In this document: in pieces, positions 26,303 to 34,828 of the stretch
Layout of the letters: the number at the start of each line of letters is the position of its first letter
Position numbering within the stretch: the stretch's first letter is position 1
From: Edaphovirga cremea
GTDB lineage: Bacteria > Pseudomonadota > Gammaproteobacteria > Enterobacterales > Enterobacteriaceae
DNA: 64,000 nucleotides
NCBI RefSeq assembly: GCF_003332275.1
Contig: NZ_QOVA01000004.1
Span: forward strand, 122,327-186,326
Reading direction: 5' to 3'
Translations under genes and position numbers: made by a program
Notes under the pieces: model-generated
Told to the model about the DNA's origin: nothing
What the model saw: the letters and a program-made list of their open reading frames with translations, nothing else
Database searches by the model: none

Positions 26303-27325
26303 ATGTCTTCGACAGATACTATTCAAAAACCCGCCAGCAAGACTTTGCTGACGGTAGATAAACTCTCGGTGCACTTCGGTGACGAGGGTACGCCGTTCCG
26401 CGCCGTTGACCGTATCAGCTACAACGTGCAACAGGGACAGGTGGTCGGCATTGTGGGTGAGTCCGGTTCGGGAAAATCCGTCAGTTCACTGGCAATTATG
26501 GGGTTGATCGATTTCCCCGGTAAAGTGATGGCCGACAGGCTGGAGTTCAATGGCCACGATCTGCAGAAAATGAGCGAAAAAGAGCGCCGCCAACTGGTGG
26601 GTTCGGAAGTCGCGATGATTTTCCAGGATCCGATGACCAGTCTGAACCCGTGCTACACCGTCGGTTATCAGATCATGGAAGCGTTGAAGGTGCATCAGGG
26701 GGGCAGCAAGAAAACCCGCCGCCAGCGCACCATCGATTTACTGAATCTGGTCGGGATCCCCGATGCCGCCTCACGCCTTGATGTCTATCCGCACCAGCTT
26801 TCTGGTGGGATGAGCCAGCGAGTGATGATCGCCATGGCCATTGCCTGCCGACCAAAACTGCTGATTGCTGATGAGCCGACCACCGCGCTCGATGTGACTA
26901 TTCAGGCGCAGATTATCGAACTGCTGCTGGAATTGCAGCAGCGCGAGAATATGGCGCTGATCCTGATCACCCACGATCTGGCTCTGGTGGCGGAAGCCGC
27001 GCATCACATCATCGTTATGTATGCCGGACAAGTCGTTGAGGTGGGCAAAGCGGTAGAGATTTTCCGCGCCCCGCGCCACCCCTATACTCAGGCGTTGCTG
27101 CGCGCCCTGCCTGAGTTCGCGACCGATAAAGCCCGTCTGGCTTCGCTTCCGGGCGTCGTCCCGGGGAAATACGATCGTCCCGATGGTTGCCTGCTCAACC
27201 CACGTTGCCCCTATGCCACCGATCGTTGCCGGGTAGAAGAGCCGGAATTACGCGATGTGGCGGGTCGTCAGTCGAAGTGCCATTTCCCACTGGATGATGC
27301 CGGGAGACCAACTTATGAGTCTTAA
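26303..27325 (+). CDS. dppD: Dipeptide ABC transporter ATPase DppD
   Basis: The 340-residue ATPase has Walker A GESGSGKS, the Q-loop in [13 protein letters not shown], signature LSGGMSQR, Walker [10 protein letters not shown], and the oligopeptide-transporter C-terminal Cys cluster ([14 protein letters not shown]) that can hold an Fe-S centre. It energises dipeptide import together with DppF. It is slightly longer than E. coli DppD (327). dppF begins inside its last codons. Confidence 0.95.
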   Translation: MSSTDTIQKPASKTLLTVDKLSVHFGDEGTPFRAVDRISYNVQQGQVVGIVGESGSGKSVSSLAIMGLIDFPGKVMADRLEFNGHDLQKMSEKERRQLVGSEVAMIFQDPMTSLNPCYTVGYQIMEALKVHQGGSKKTRRQRTIDLLNLVGIPDAASRLDVYPHQLSGGMSQRVMIAMAIACRPKLLIADEPTTALDVTIQAQIIELLLELQQRENMALILITHDLALVAEAAHHIIVMYAGQVVEVGKAVEIFRAPRHPYTQALLRALPEFATDKARLASLPGVVPGKYDRPDGCLLNPRCPYATDRCRVEEPELRDVAGRQSKCHFPLDDAGRPTYES

Positions 27326-28334
27326 TCAGGCCGCTGCGCAACAGCCTTTGTTGCAGGCCATTGATCTGAAAAAATACTATCCGGTGAAGAAGGGGTTGTT
27401 CGCCCCTGAGCGAATGGTAAAAGCACTGGACGGCGTCTCTTTTGAGCTGGAACGTGGCAAAACGCTGGCGGTGGTAGGTGAATCCGGTTGTGGCAAGTCC
27501 ACGCTGGGCCGCCTGCTGACCATGATTGAAGTGCCTACCGGCGGTGAACTCTATTATCGGGGGCAGGATTTGCTGAAGCCTGACGAAACAGCGGAAAAGC
27601 TGCGTCGCCAGAAGATTCAGATCGTCTTCCAAAACCCTTATGGTTCGTTGAATCCGCGCAAGAAAGTCGGGCAGATTCTGGAAGAGCCGCTGCAAATCAA
27701 CACCTCGCTGACCAGCGCAGAGCGCCGTGAAAAAGCCCTCGAGATGATGGCGAAGGTGGGTTTGAAGACCGAACATTACGATCGTTATCCGCATATGTTC
27801 TCAGGCGGCCAGCGTCAGCGTATTGCGATTGCGCGTGGGCTGATGCTCAATCCCGACGTAGTGATTGCGGATGAACCGGTTTCAGCGCTGGACGTTTCGG
27901 TGCGGGCGCAGGTACTGAATCTGATGATGGATCTGCAACAGGAACTGGGGCTCTCTTATGTGTTCATCTCCCATGATTTGTCGGTGGTTGAACATATCGC
28001 AGACGAAGTGATGGTGATGTACCTTGGTCGCTGCGTCGAAAAGGGAACCAAGGAGGCGATCTTCAATAACCCGCGCCATCCATACACCCAGGCTCTGCTG
28101 TCAGCCACGCCACGCCTGAATCCGGATCAGCGTCGGGAGCGCATCAAACTGACGGGCGAGTTGCCAAGTCCGTTGAACCCGCCTACGGGCTGTGCGTTCA
28201 ATGCCCGTTGCCGCCGCGCTTTTGGCACCTGTACGCAGGTACAGCCGAAGCTCAAACAGTATGGCGATCAACTGATAGCCTGTTTTGCCGTCGATCAGGA
28301 TGAGCAAGAGAAACAGCAGGCGGTAGTGAAGTAA
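27315..28334 (+). CDS. dppF: Dipeptide ABC transporter ATPase DppF
   Basis: The 339-residue ATPase has Walker A GESGCGKS, signature FSGGQRQR, Walker [10 protein letters not shown] and a C-terminal Cys motif ([14 protein letters not shown]). I start at the ATG at 27315, which overlaps the dppD stop by 11 bases and gives the E. coli N-terminus; the longer open frame from 27255 is inside dppD. It is the last gene of the operon and is followed by a long imperfect hairpin. Confidence 0.95.
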   Translation: MSLNQAAAQQPLLQAIDLKKYYPVKKGLFAPERMVKALDGVSFELERGKTLAVVGESGCGKSTLGRLLTMIEVPTGGELYYRGQDLLKPDETAEKLRRQKIQIVFQNPYGSLNPRKKVGQILEEPLQINTSLTSAERREKALEMMAKVGLKTEHYDRYPHMFSGGQRQRIAIARGLMLNPDVVIADEPVSALDVSVRAQVLNLMMDLQQELGLSYVFISHDLSVVEHIADEVMVMYLGRCVEKGTKEAIFNNPRHPYTQALLSATPRLNPDQRRERIKLTGELPSPLNPPTGCAFNARCRRAFGTCTQVQPKLKQYGDQLIACFAVDQDEQEKQQAVVK

Positions 28335-28341
28335 CTTTGTG

Positions 28342-28396
28342 ACCGGGGTGAGCGACAAATCTGCCAAAAGCAAATTTAGACGTTGCTTGCCCCGGT
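28342..28396 (+). terminator. Imperfect hairpin at the end of dppABCDF
   Basis: ACCGGGGTGAGCGAC pairs with GTTGCTTGCCCCGGT, including mismatched or G-U positions, over a 25-base loop. It starts 8 bases after the dppF stop but has no T-run. Confidence 0.45.
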
Positions 28397-28428
28397 AACT
28401 GAATATAACGATAGTGAATAAAAAAATA

Positions 28429-28611
28429 TTATCTATACCAGATGACAACTAAAACAATTACTATGAAACCTAACGTTAATCTTCCCCATATGTCCGGGAA
28501 ATATGTCAAAGTTACCCCCACCAAAAATAATGATAAATGCTAAAGGTATTACTGCCCACTATATATATCACCAGCTAACTCCATTAAAAATTTTATTATA
28601 GAATTTATCAT
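28429..28611 (-). pseudogene. Frameshifted paralogue of the small membrane protein at 28991
   Basis: On the minus strand an AAAGGA site precedes an ATG at 28611. The first 17 codons are open, then the frame is broken (TAA and TAG), but a shifted frame reads WAVIPLAFIIIF and the original frame resumes as LTYFPDIWGRLTLGFIVIVL to a TAA at 28429. The C-terminal part matches the intact protein at 28991-29173 (YFTEIWGRLTLGFMVFVFII), and WAVIPLAF matches its WAILPIFF. At least two small indels separate the parts, near an ATATATAT run and a GGGGG run. It is an inverted, decayed copy of its neighbour. Confidence 0.7.
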
Positions 28612-28990
28612 GGGTTATCCTTTCTTATTTTGATAATGCGATTAAGTTAGAGATAATTTCATCGTTAGATGAGTTTTTTCAATAACGTCTCAATCTCTTA
28701 TTAATGGTTCTTAATGTGTTGCGTCAACTTTATCAGCATAAATTTAGATTTGATGGAGTAAAATTACGTAAAAGCATGTCATTAGTCCAATTTTGGCGTT
28801 CGTCAAAAGTATTCAATAGATTGAATTGATGATACTTTTAGATGTCTACGCTTGGTTTGGTAATTGTTGTTATTTGGATGTTATAATTTTTACAGTTGTC
28901 TGACTTTTTGAGCGTTAGCGTTAGCAATGGTAGGGTGGTTTAAAATAATACCCTTAAATTCGGCGTGGTAGCATGAGGGAGAAATTATAT
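28612..28990. other. AT-rich spacer between the two small membrane-protein copies
   Basis: About 380 very AT-rich bases separate the divergent copies. A TATAAT at 28882-28887 could be the -10 box for the intact gene, though I see no good -35 at the right distance. No other gene is supported. Confidence 0.45.
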
Positions 28991-29173
28991 ATGGATGAAA
29001 TAAAAAATTTACTACATTATTTTATTAAAGATCTCTTATGGGCTATCCTTCCAATATTTTTTACATTCATTTTTGCTTGTATTGCTGGGATGTATTTTAC
29101 TGAAATATGGGGAAGGTTGACTTTGGGCTTTATGGTTTTTGTTTTTATTATTCTTGGGTATAGAAAGCATTAG
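28991..29173 (+). CDS. Small membrane protein, 60 residues, unknown family
   Basis: The protein begins MDEIKNLLHYFIKDLLWAI. Two hydrophobic segments (about residues 15-34 and 45-57) flank the short stretch MYFTEIWGRL, and it ends basic (GYRKH). GAGGGAG lies about 10 bases before this ATG; an ATG at 28973 would add six residues. It is AT-rich and unrelated to the dpp and bcs genes beside it. A diverged, frameshifted paralogue in inverted orientation shares IWGRLTLGF, so the frame was under protein-level selection and is probably real. I do not recognise the family. Confidence 0.6.
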   Translation: MDEIKNLLHYFIKDLLWAILPIFFTFIFACIAGMYFTEIWGRLTLGFMVFVFIILGYRKH

Positions 29174-29257
29174 GATTTATCCTTAAGAAGGATATTCTCG
29201 TGGAGTATTAAAGAGCTAAAAGAGATGATCGGAACGACTGAATTTCTAAAGGGAGGC

Positions 29258-29290
29258 TCTAAAGCCGGAAACATTATTTCCGGCTTTAGA
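29258..29290. terminator. Hairpin between the small gene and bcsZ
   Basis: A perfect 13-bp stem TCTAAAGCCGGAA / TTCCGGCTTTAGA with a 7-base loop ends 5 bases before the bcsZ stop. It can end the converging transcripts, though neither side has a long T-run. Confidence 0.7.
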
Positions 29291-29295
29291 CAGTA

Positions 29296-30306
29296 CTATC
29301 GCTGCATCGACCACCAGGTAAGCAGGTGCAGGCAAGACGAGTAATAATCTTCGTTGGGTTGCAGTGTACCGCTGACATTGAACAAATTACCTAACGTCAG
29401 GTCGCGGATGGCCAGCATACCTGGAGAGAGCGGATACTCCGCCTTTGAGCCACTCAGTACGTCAATCCATGCCGGGGTATTTTCCCGTGGGAAGCCTTGC
29501 CAGAAGGTGATAAAAGGAGCCAGTGCCGGGCTGTTGGGCTGCGCCCAGCGCACATAGAGCGGGATACGCACGGCATCAAAGCCAAAACGCGGCGGCCAGC
29601 GATCGGCGGGAACCATTGAACCGTCTGCTCGCATTGTCACCCAATCAGTGGGGAGCCGCGTGGTACCAAATTTCATTTTTCCCAGCAAATCGAGGCCATC
29701 ATCATTCAGGGTTTTCCAGACTTTCAATCGGCTATGCTTATAGAACGCCTGCCAGGCGGGAAAGATGAAGTAGGAAGGATTCAGGACGATGGAGCTGGTT
29801 TGATTAAAACCGCTCACACCCGGCAACATCACGGTGTGACCCGAAAAATCGATCACCGTGTGCTTAAGCAATGCCGCCTGAAGCTTCTCCGACGCCTTGG
29901 TATAATGTGAGTCTGACCACTTATCACCAGCCAGCAGCAGCGCCCAGGCCATCAGCACATCGCCATCCGAGGCATTATTCTTATCGGCCACTTTCACTTT
30001 GGCACCGGGATCGTAACGCCAGGAGTAGAGACCGATATCCGGACGGTAAAGTGTATTATTGGCCCAGCCCCACATCTGATCGAAGGTAGTTTTATCGTTG
30101 TTGAACACCGCCAGCAACATACTGAACCCTTGCCCTTCGGTGTGGCTGATGTTGCGATTGCCAGTATCAATGATTCTGCCATCGGGCATGAGAAAGCGAT
30201 TTTTAAACGTGTCCCAGCTGTTATTCTGTGCCAGTGCAGCAGCAGAGAGCAGACTGAAAGCCAGACTCAGGCACACAAAAAAGCGGCGCACAGCCTTAAT
30301 GGTCAT
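29296..30306 (-). CDS. bcsZ: Periplasmic endo-1,4-beta-glucanase BcsZ (GH8)
   Basis: The 336-residue protein has a signal peptide (cleavage after AALA) and a GH8 domain. The acid Glu is E57 in NISHTEGQGFSM, and the second catalytic carboxylate is in FGFDAVRIPLY. BcsZ trims cellulose in the periplasm and is needed for normal cellulose export. In this operon it is the last gene, 11 bases after bcsD, whereas in E. coli it lies between bcsC and bcsB. Confidence 0.94.
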   Translation of the reverse strand: MTIKAVRRFFVCLSLAFSLLSAAALAQNNSWDTFKNRFLMPDGRIIDTGNRNISHTEGQGFSMLLAVFNNDKTTFDQMWGWANNTLYRPDIGLYSWRYDPGAKVKVADKNNASDGDVLMAWALLLAGDKWSDSHYTKASEKLQAALLKHTVIDFSGHTVMLPGVSGFNQTSSIVLNPSYFIFPAWQAFYKHSRLKVWKTLNDDGLDLLGKMKFGTTRLPTDWVTMRADGSMVPADRWPPRFGFDAVRIPLYVRWAQPNSPALAPFITFWQGFPRENTPAWIDVLSGSKAEYPLSPGMLAIRDLTLGNLFNVSGTLQPNEDYYSSCLHLLTWWSMQR

Positions 30307-30317
30307 AAAGATTTTCC

Positions 30318-30797
30318 TTACAGACCGTTTTTATAACGGAATACGAGTGACCCTTCACGGTCATGGTTTTGCCAGCGCAAAGGAACGTGGTTCTTGCCGC
30401 CTTGCGCCTGCAACCATTCGCTGTAGGCGCCTTCCAGTACCGTAGCCAACGCATAACGCCAGTGGGTATCGTCATTGTGCGGCGAGGCTGCCGGCCATGC
30501 GCAGTGGACCAGCGTCAACTCCTGCTCAGTGGGTTCGATTTTTACAAAACCCCAGTCGAACTCTGTCAGTAAATCATTCAGTGCATCTTCCAGCTCGCCG
30601 ACAGTGCGTGCCGGTGGCAACGGATGCTGTTTTGCCAGATTGCTGCCCATCATATTGAGAAATTGACGGCCATCCTCATCATCTGCGGTAGACAAAATGC
30701 CGGAGAATAAAATCTGCAGCAGATCCTGCCAACCCGGTCGGGACTGGCGCTGACGGTAATAATCGAGCTGTTGTGACGCGTAATTAGTGTCTTGCAT
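30318..30797 (-). CDS. bcsD: Cellulose synthase subunit BcsD
   Basis: The 159-residue soluble protein matches BcsD, the periplasmic subunit first known from Komagataeibacter: YASQQLDYYRQRQSRPGWQDLL at the N-terminus and LEGAYSEWLQAQGG near the end. BcsD forms cylindrical octamers that organise nascent glucan chains into ordered bundles. It defines a type I bcs operon and is absent from E. coli. It starts 3 bases after the bcsC stop. Confidence 0.9.
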   Translation of the reverse strand: MQDTNYASQQLDYYRQRQSRPGWQDLLQILFSGILSTADDEDGRQFLNMMGSNLAKQHPLPPARTVGELEDALNDLLTEFDWGFVKIEPTEQELTLVHCAWPAASPHNDDTHWRYALATVLEGAYSEWLQAQGGKNHVPLRWQNHDREGSLVFRYKNGL

Positions 30798-30799
30798 GG

Positions 30800-33700
30800 T
30801 TATTTCCCATCTAGCAGATATCTGAAGTAGACCCCAGCGGTACTTTCAGAGTAGTCGCCGAACGTATCGTATCCCACCCGGCCACCGACCAGCATATTGC
30901 GGTTGATCTTGTAGGTGCCCTGAGCGCCAAAATTATAGCCGATACCGCTTTCCGATTTGGCCGAGTAATAAGAATCGGTGGCGAAACCATTTTTAACCAA
31001 ATCTTCCAGTTGAGACTGTAGGCTGCTGTTGCCTGGGAAGTAAGGCGTCTCATCCTGGGTATAGGATTGATAACCGGCTGCTGCGCTGAGTTTGAGATCC
31101 CAATCGTCATATTTCTGTGTATATTCAACCGGTAATGACACGCTGACATAATTCTGCGGACTGAAATAGCCACCCTGGCCGTAGCTGAAATAGCTCAGGT
31201 TTTTGGAGAAATCCATGTATGTGACGTTGATACCGGTTTTCAGCTCGCGGTCGTCATAGCGGAATGGGCGGACATACACCCCGCTCGATGAATTCAAGCC
31301 CTTGTTGCTGGCGACGTTATCACCCAGATAACTGTAATAACCCACGCCCGTGTAGAAACCGGCATCACCATTATCATAGGCGAGATTGATGCTGCCGCCA
31401 TTTTTGGTCACGGCACCCCATTTGTTGCCGCTGTATTTATCCGTGGTACCGACATACGACAGCAGGCTGTCCGTGATTGGGCGACGCTCGCCCGTCAACG
31501 TCAACGTGGTGTAGCTGCCTATCTGCGGCGACCATTGCACCCCGCCGACCAGCGAACTCAGATCCTGACCCAGCGGTGTGGTGCCGATATCAGCTTTATA
31601 GTGATCCCCTGCCAATCCCAAATTGACCTCAACGCCGGTCGCATTCTGCGAGCCTGACGAGTCGGCGGTGTAGTCATCTTTGTTGGTGCCGATGATCGTA
31701 CTGGCACTTTGGCAATCGGCATTGTTGGCGTTGGCGCTTGAACCACACTCGCCCGCCGTGTATTGGCGCAAGGCTTCGGATTGCAATTTCGCCAGCGTCA
31801 TGGACTTCGCATTGGCAAAATCAGTGGCGCTGATGGCACCGGAGTTGAGCAGGTCAGTTAATGCCGTATTGACCGTATTTTGCACTGCCGCGGCCTGCTG
31901 CAATGCACCCTGACCAAAGCGGGTATTGCCGGAGTTTGAACTCGACCCCGCACTCAGCGAAACCGGTGTCACGGACAGATTCAGCCGTGAGGTCTCAAAA
32001 GGTACGGTGGAGAAGGTCAGTGGTGCTTTGGCTTCGGTTAACTGGCTCAGGCCGCTTTCGCCATCCCGACCACGAACCGACAAATCGCCCTGTACCCAGG
32101 TGGCGGTTTTACCCTGCAACTCGTCGAGCATTGCATCGACCTGTTTCAGGGTGGCCGCCTGCTGACTGACCGGTGCGGCAACGCGGCCACCGGAGAGGGC
32201 GCTTGAAGAGGCCAGCGTGGAGTCATTCTGCTGCCATGGCATCACGGCGCCGTAGACCGACTGTGTGGCAGGGCGGCGCGCAGCGGTAGTCTGGTTGATG
32301 AACGGGTTGTCGCTCAGTTGCAGACCGGCGATGGTTGGCGTGCCGACGCCATCGGTGCCATCAAGGCCAATCAGGCGACCTTTGGCGGAACGGAGCAATG
32401 CCAGTGCTTGATCGTGGTCGCCTTCTGCTTCGGCGACACGCGCCGCCAGCAAGAGTCGCTGCGGTGTTCTTGGCCCGGTAAACCCGCCCATCAGTTGGCG
32501 GGCACGGGCGACATCGCCCTGCGCCAGCGCGATATTGACTGCCCCTTCACGGGCATCTTGCGTTGGTGTGTCACGGGTCATCAGATAATCGTAGACTTTA
32601 CCGGCTTCGGCATTCATTTTTCCGGATTGATAAAGCCGCGCCATCGCCAGCATCAAATCGCGGTTTTGCGGATCGCTTTGCAGCGCCACAATCAATTTAT
32701 CGTAGGCCGCCGCGTACTGGCCCTGATTGCGTAACTGATCGGCTTCATTGATGACTGAACCGGTACGCAATTGGCTGATTTGTACCGCTGAACTGCTGGC
32801 CTGAATGGCAGGATTACGCAACCAGGCATCGGCTTCGCTGGCTAATCCGGCCTGATTCAGCACGCTGAGTTGTGCCGCGTAGTCACCCGCATTGCCTTTG
32901 ACGCCCTGCTGCATATTTTGGCGAACCAATCTGACCGCGGTTGGCGTATCCCCGACGGTTTGCAGATCTTTTGCCAGATTACCCACATCTGCCGGACTGT
33001 CTGGGGGGTTTTGTGCCAACGCTTGCAGGGTGTTGGCGGCCGCAGCGCTATCACCACGCTGAATGTAGTTTTCTGCGACGGCCATCTGCTGGTTGAAATT
33101 GGCGCGCGTCGCAAGTGCGCGCATCTCGCTGGTCTGACTGCCCGCCGGAATGCGGGATAACAGTTCGCGGGTGGTGCCCCAATTCTTGCTTTCGGAGGCA
33201 AACAGCGCCGCCGCGTAGAGATCCCCGGCAGATGCACCGCGTTGGGTGGCTGGAGCCATTAATGCTTGTGCCTGTGCACTGTTGCCCTGTTTTTCCAGAA
33301 TACGGGCCATATCCAGCCGCGCCCAGACGTTGGTCGGCTGCTTGTCTATGGCCTGCTGTAGCAGATTGATGGCCCGCTGTGGATCGTTGTTCTGCATCGC
33401 CAGTGCGGCTTCGCGCCGCAGCGGATCGACATTGACGCCCGCCGGTTGGGCGCGTGGCCGCAAATTGGCTGGAATGGTCGCCAGAACCTGCTCTGCATCC
33501 TGATTTTTATTCTGCTGGCGCAACACGTAGTACAAACCGGTTTTGGCGTCATTGTTCTGGCCATCCTGATTCACTACGCTGCGGTAGAGTTGCTCGGAGC
33601 CAGCCAGATCCCCTTTTCGGCGCAGCACATCGGCGCGGAATAAATTGACTGCCACCGCTTTATCGCCACCAGCTTGTGCCAGCGGCGCACTCAAGGCCAG

Positions 33701-34789
33701 CGCGCTATCCAGATTACCGCCGGTGGCTGCACTTTTGGCTTTCGCCAATTCGGCATAAAAGTTGGCTTCCTGCGCCTGTGTACGCCATTGGGCACTGTTC
33801 GGTCCGCCCAGGGCCGCCGCACGATTGAGATAATCTTGTGCTGCGACAAAATCACCGCCGCGTTCGGCGATATACCCCAGACCGGCCAGGGCATCGGCGT
33901 CCTGCGGATTGGTCGCCAGCACCGATTCAAATTTGTTGCGGGCATCGGCGATATCCCCGCTATTCAGCGCGGCAAAACCCTGCCCTTTAGCCGCGCCGCC
34001 AACGTTTTTCTGGAAATAGGTCATCACAGCGGCGTCATTAGGGTGGCTCTGTTGATAAGCCTGATACAGCGGCGCATCGGTCGGTTGCGGATTGAGCCAA
34101 AGCAGAGCCTGTCGCAGCGAACGATCTGCCTCGGTATTCTTATCCGCCATGGTGCCAAGCAGGCTGATGCCGTCCCGCCGGGAGTTGTCCTGATAGGTCA
34201 ACACTTTACCCAGCGCCAACCGGGAGGCATTGTCATTCGGACGTTCCGCGACACGCTGCTGCAAACCCTGTATGGCTTGCGGCAGGGACGCTTTATCACC
34301 GGCCATGGTGAGATAATATTCTACTGCCAGACTGTCCGGTGGCTCGGTGCCATTGAACAGCGCCTGATAACTCTGCAAGGCGCGTGCGGTATTCCCCTGG
34401 CTCGCCAACTGGCGTGCGCCCGCTAACTGCCCCGGAGGAATCGCCTGAATCATTTTGGCACTTTCCAGATCCTGCAGGCGCGGATCCTGCGGTGAAGCTT
34501 CACTCAGTTTCTGTCGCCATTGCGCCGCTTCTGCCTTGTCGCCACCTTGCATGGAGTAAAGTGACATCAGATAGAGCGCTTCCGGGTTGTTGGCGTCCAC
34601 CATCAGGATTTTCTGCAATGCATCTTTCGCCAGTTCGTCATGGGCCTTGTCGTGCCAATACGCCGCTTGATCGAACAGGGCCTTCAGGGCCGGATTGCTG
34701 TCGGCCGCCAGCGCCAGGCCGGGCAATGTTCCCAGACCCGCGATGCAGAGGGCATTAAGTACCGCTGTTCTCAATGTTATTTTTTCCAT
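30800..34789 (-). CDS. bcsC: Cellulose export outer-membrane protein BcsC
   Basis: The 1329-residue protein has a signal peptide (cleavage after LALA), a long periplasmic superhelix of TPR repeats (to about residue 800, with repeated A-x-LG-x-(A/G) patterns), and a C-terminal 16-strand barrel domain starting near SRLNLSVTPVSLSAG and ending in GVYFRYLLDGK. It conducts the cellulose chain through the outer membrane. It is longer than E. coli BcsC (1157), mainly in the TPR region and the linker. It lies 39 bases after bcsB. Confidence 0.94.
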   Translation of the reverse strand: MEKITLRTAVLNALCIAGLGTLPGLALAADSNPALKALFDQAAYWHDKAHDELAKDALQKILMVDANNPEALYLMSLYSMQGGDKAEAAQWRQKLSEASPQDPRLQDLESAKMIQAIPPGQLAGARQLASQGNTARALQSYQALFNGTEPPDSLAVEYYLTMAGDKASLPQAIQGLQQRVAERPNDNASRLALGKVLTYQDNSRRDGISLLGTMADKNTEADRSLRQALLWLNPQPTDAPLYQAYQQSHPNDAAVMTYFQKNVGGAAKGQGFAALNSGDIADARNKFESVLATNPQDADALAGLGYIAERGGDFVAAQDYLNRAAALGGPNSAQWRTQAQEANFYAELAKAKSAATGGNLDSALALSAPLAQAGGDKAVAVNLFRADVLRRKGDLAGSEQLYRSVVNQDGQNNDAKTGLYYVLRQQNKNQDAEQVLATIPANLRPRAQPAGVNVDPLRREAALAMQNNDPQRAINLLQQAIDKQPTNVWARLDMARILEKQGNSAQAQALMAPATQRGASAGDLYAAALFASESKNWGTTRELLSRIPAGSQTSEMRALATRANFNQQMAVAENYIQRGDSAAAANTLQALAQNPPDSPADVGNLAKDLQTVGDTPTAVRLVRQNMQQGVKGNAGDYAAQLSVLNQAGLASEADAWLRNPAIQASSSAVQISQLRTGSVINEADQLRNQGQYAAAYDKLIVALQSDPQNRDLMLAMARLYQSGKMNAEAGKVYDYLMTRDTPTQDAREGAVNIALAQGDVARARQLMGGFTGPRTPQRLLLAARVAEAEGDHDQALALLRSAKGRLIGLDGTDGVGTPTIAGLQLSDNPFINQTTAARRPATQSVYGAVMPWQQNDSTLASSSALSGGRVAAPVSQQAATLKQVDAMLDELQGKTATWVQGDLSVRGRDGESGLSQLTEAKAPLTFSTVPFETSRLNLSVTPVSLSAGSSSNSGNTRFGQGALQQAAAVQNTVNTALTDLLNSGAISATDFANAKSMTLAKLQSEALRQYTAGECGSSANANNADCQSASTIIGTNKDDYTADSSGSQNATGVEVNLGLAGDHYKADIGTTPLGQDLSSLVGGVQWSPQIGSYTTLTLTGERRPITDSLLSYVGTTDKYSGNKWGAVTKNGGSINLAYDNGDAGFYTGVGYYSYLGDNVASNKGLNSSSGVYVRPFRYDDRELKTGINVTYMDFSKNLSYFSYGQGGYFSPQNYVSVSLPVEYTQKYDDWDLKLSAAAGYQSYTQDETPYFPGNSSLQSQLEDLVKNGFATDSYYSAKSESGIGYNFGAQGTYKINRNMLVGGRVGYDTFGDYSESTAGVYFRYLLDGK

Positions 34790-34828
34790 AATGGACTCCG
34801 GTAACTCGCGATGTTGCAGCCCGTGGCG

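Noticed and set aside
33674..34426. 250-codon plus-strand frame opposite bcsC
   Set aside because: It is a shadow of the repetitive TPR region; the protein sequence shows no family signature.
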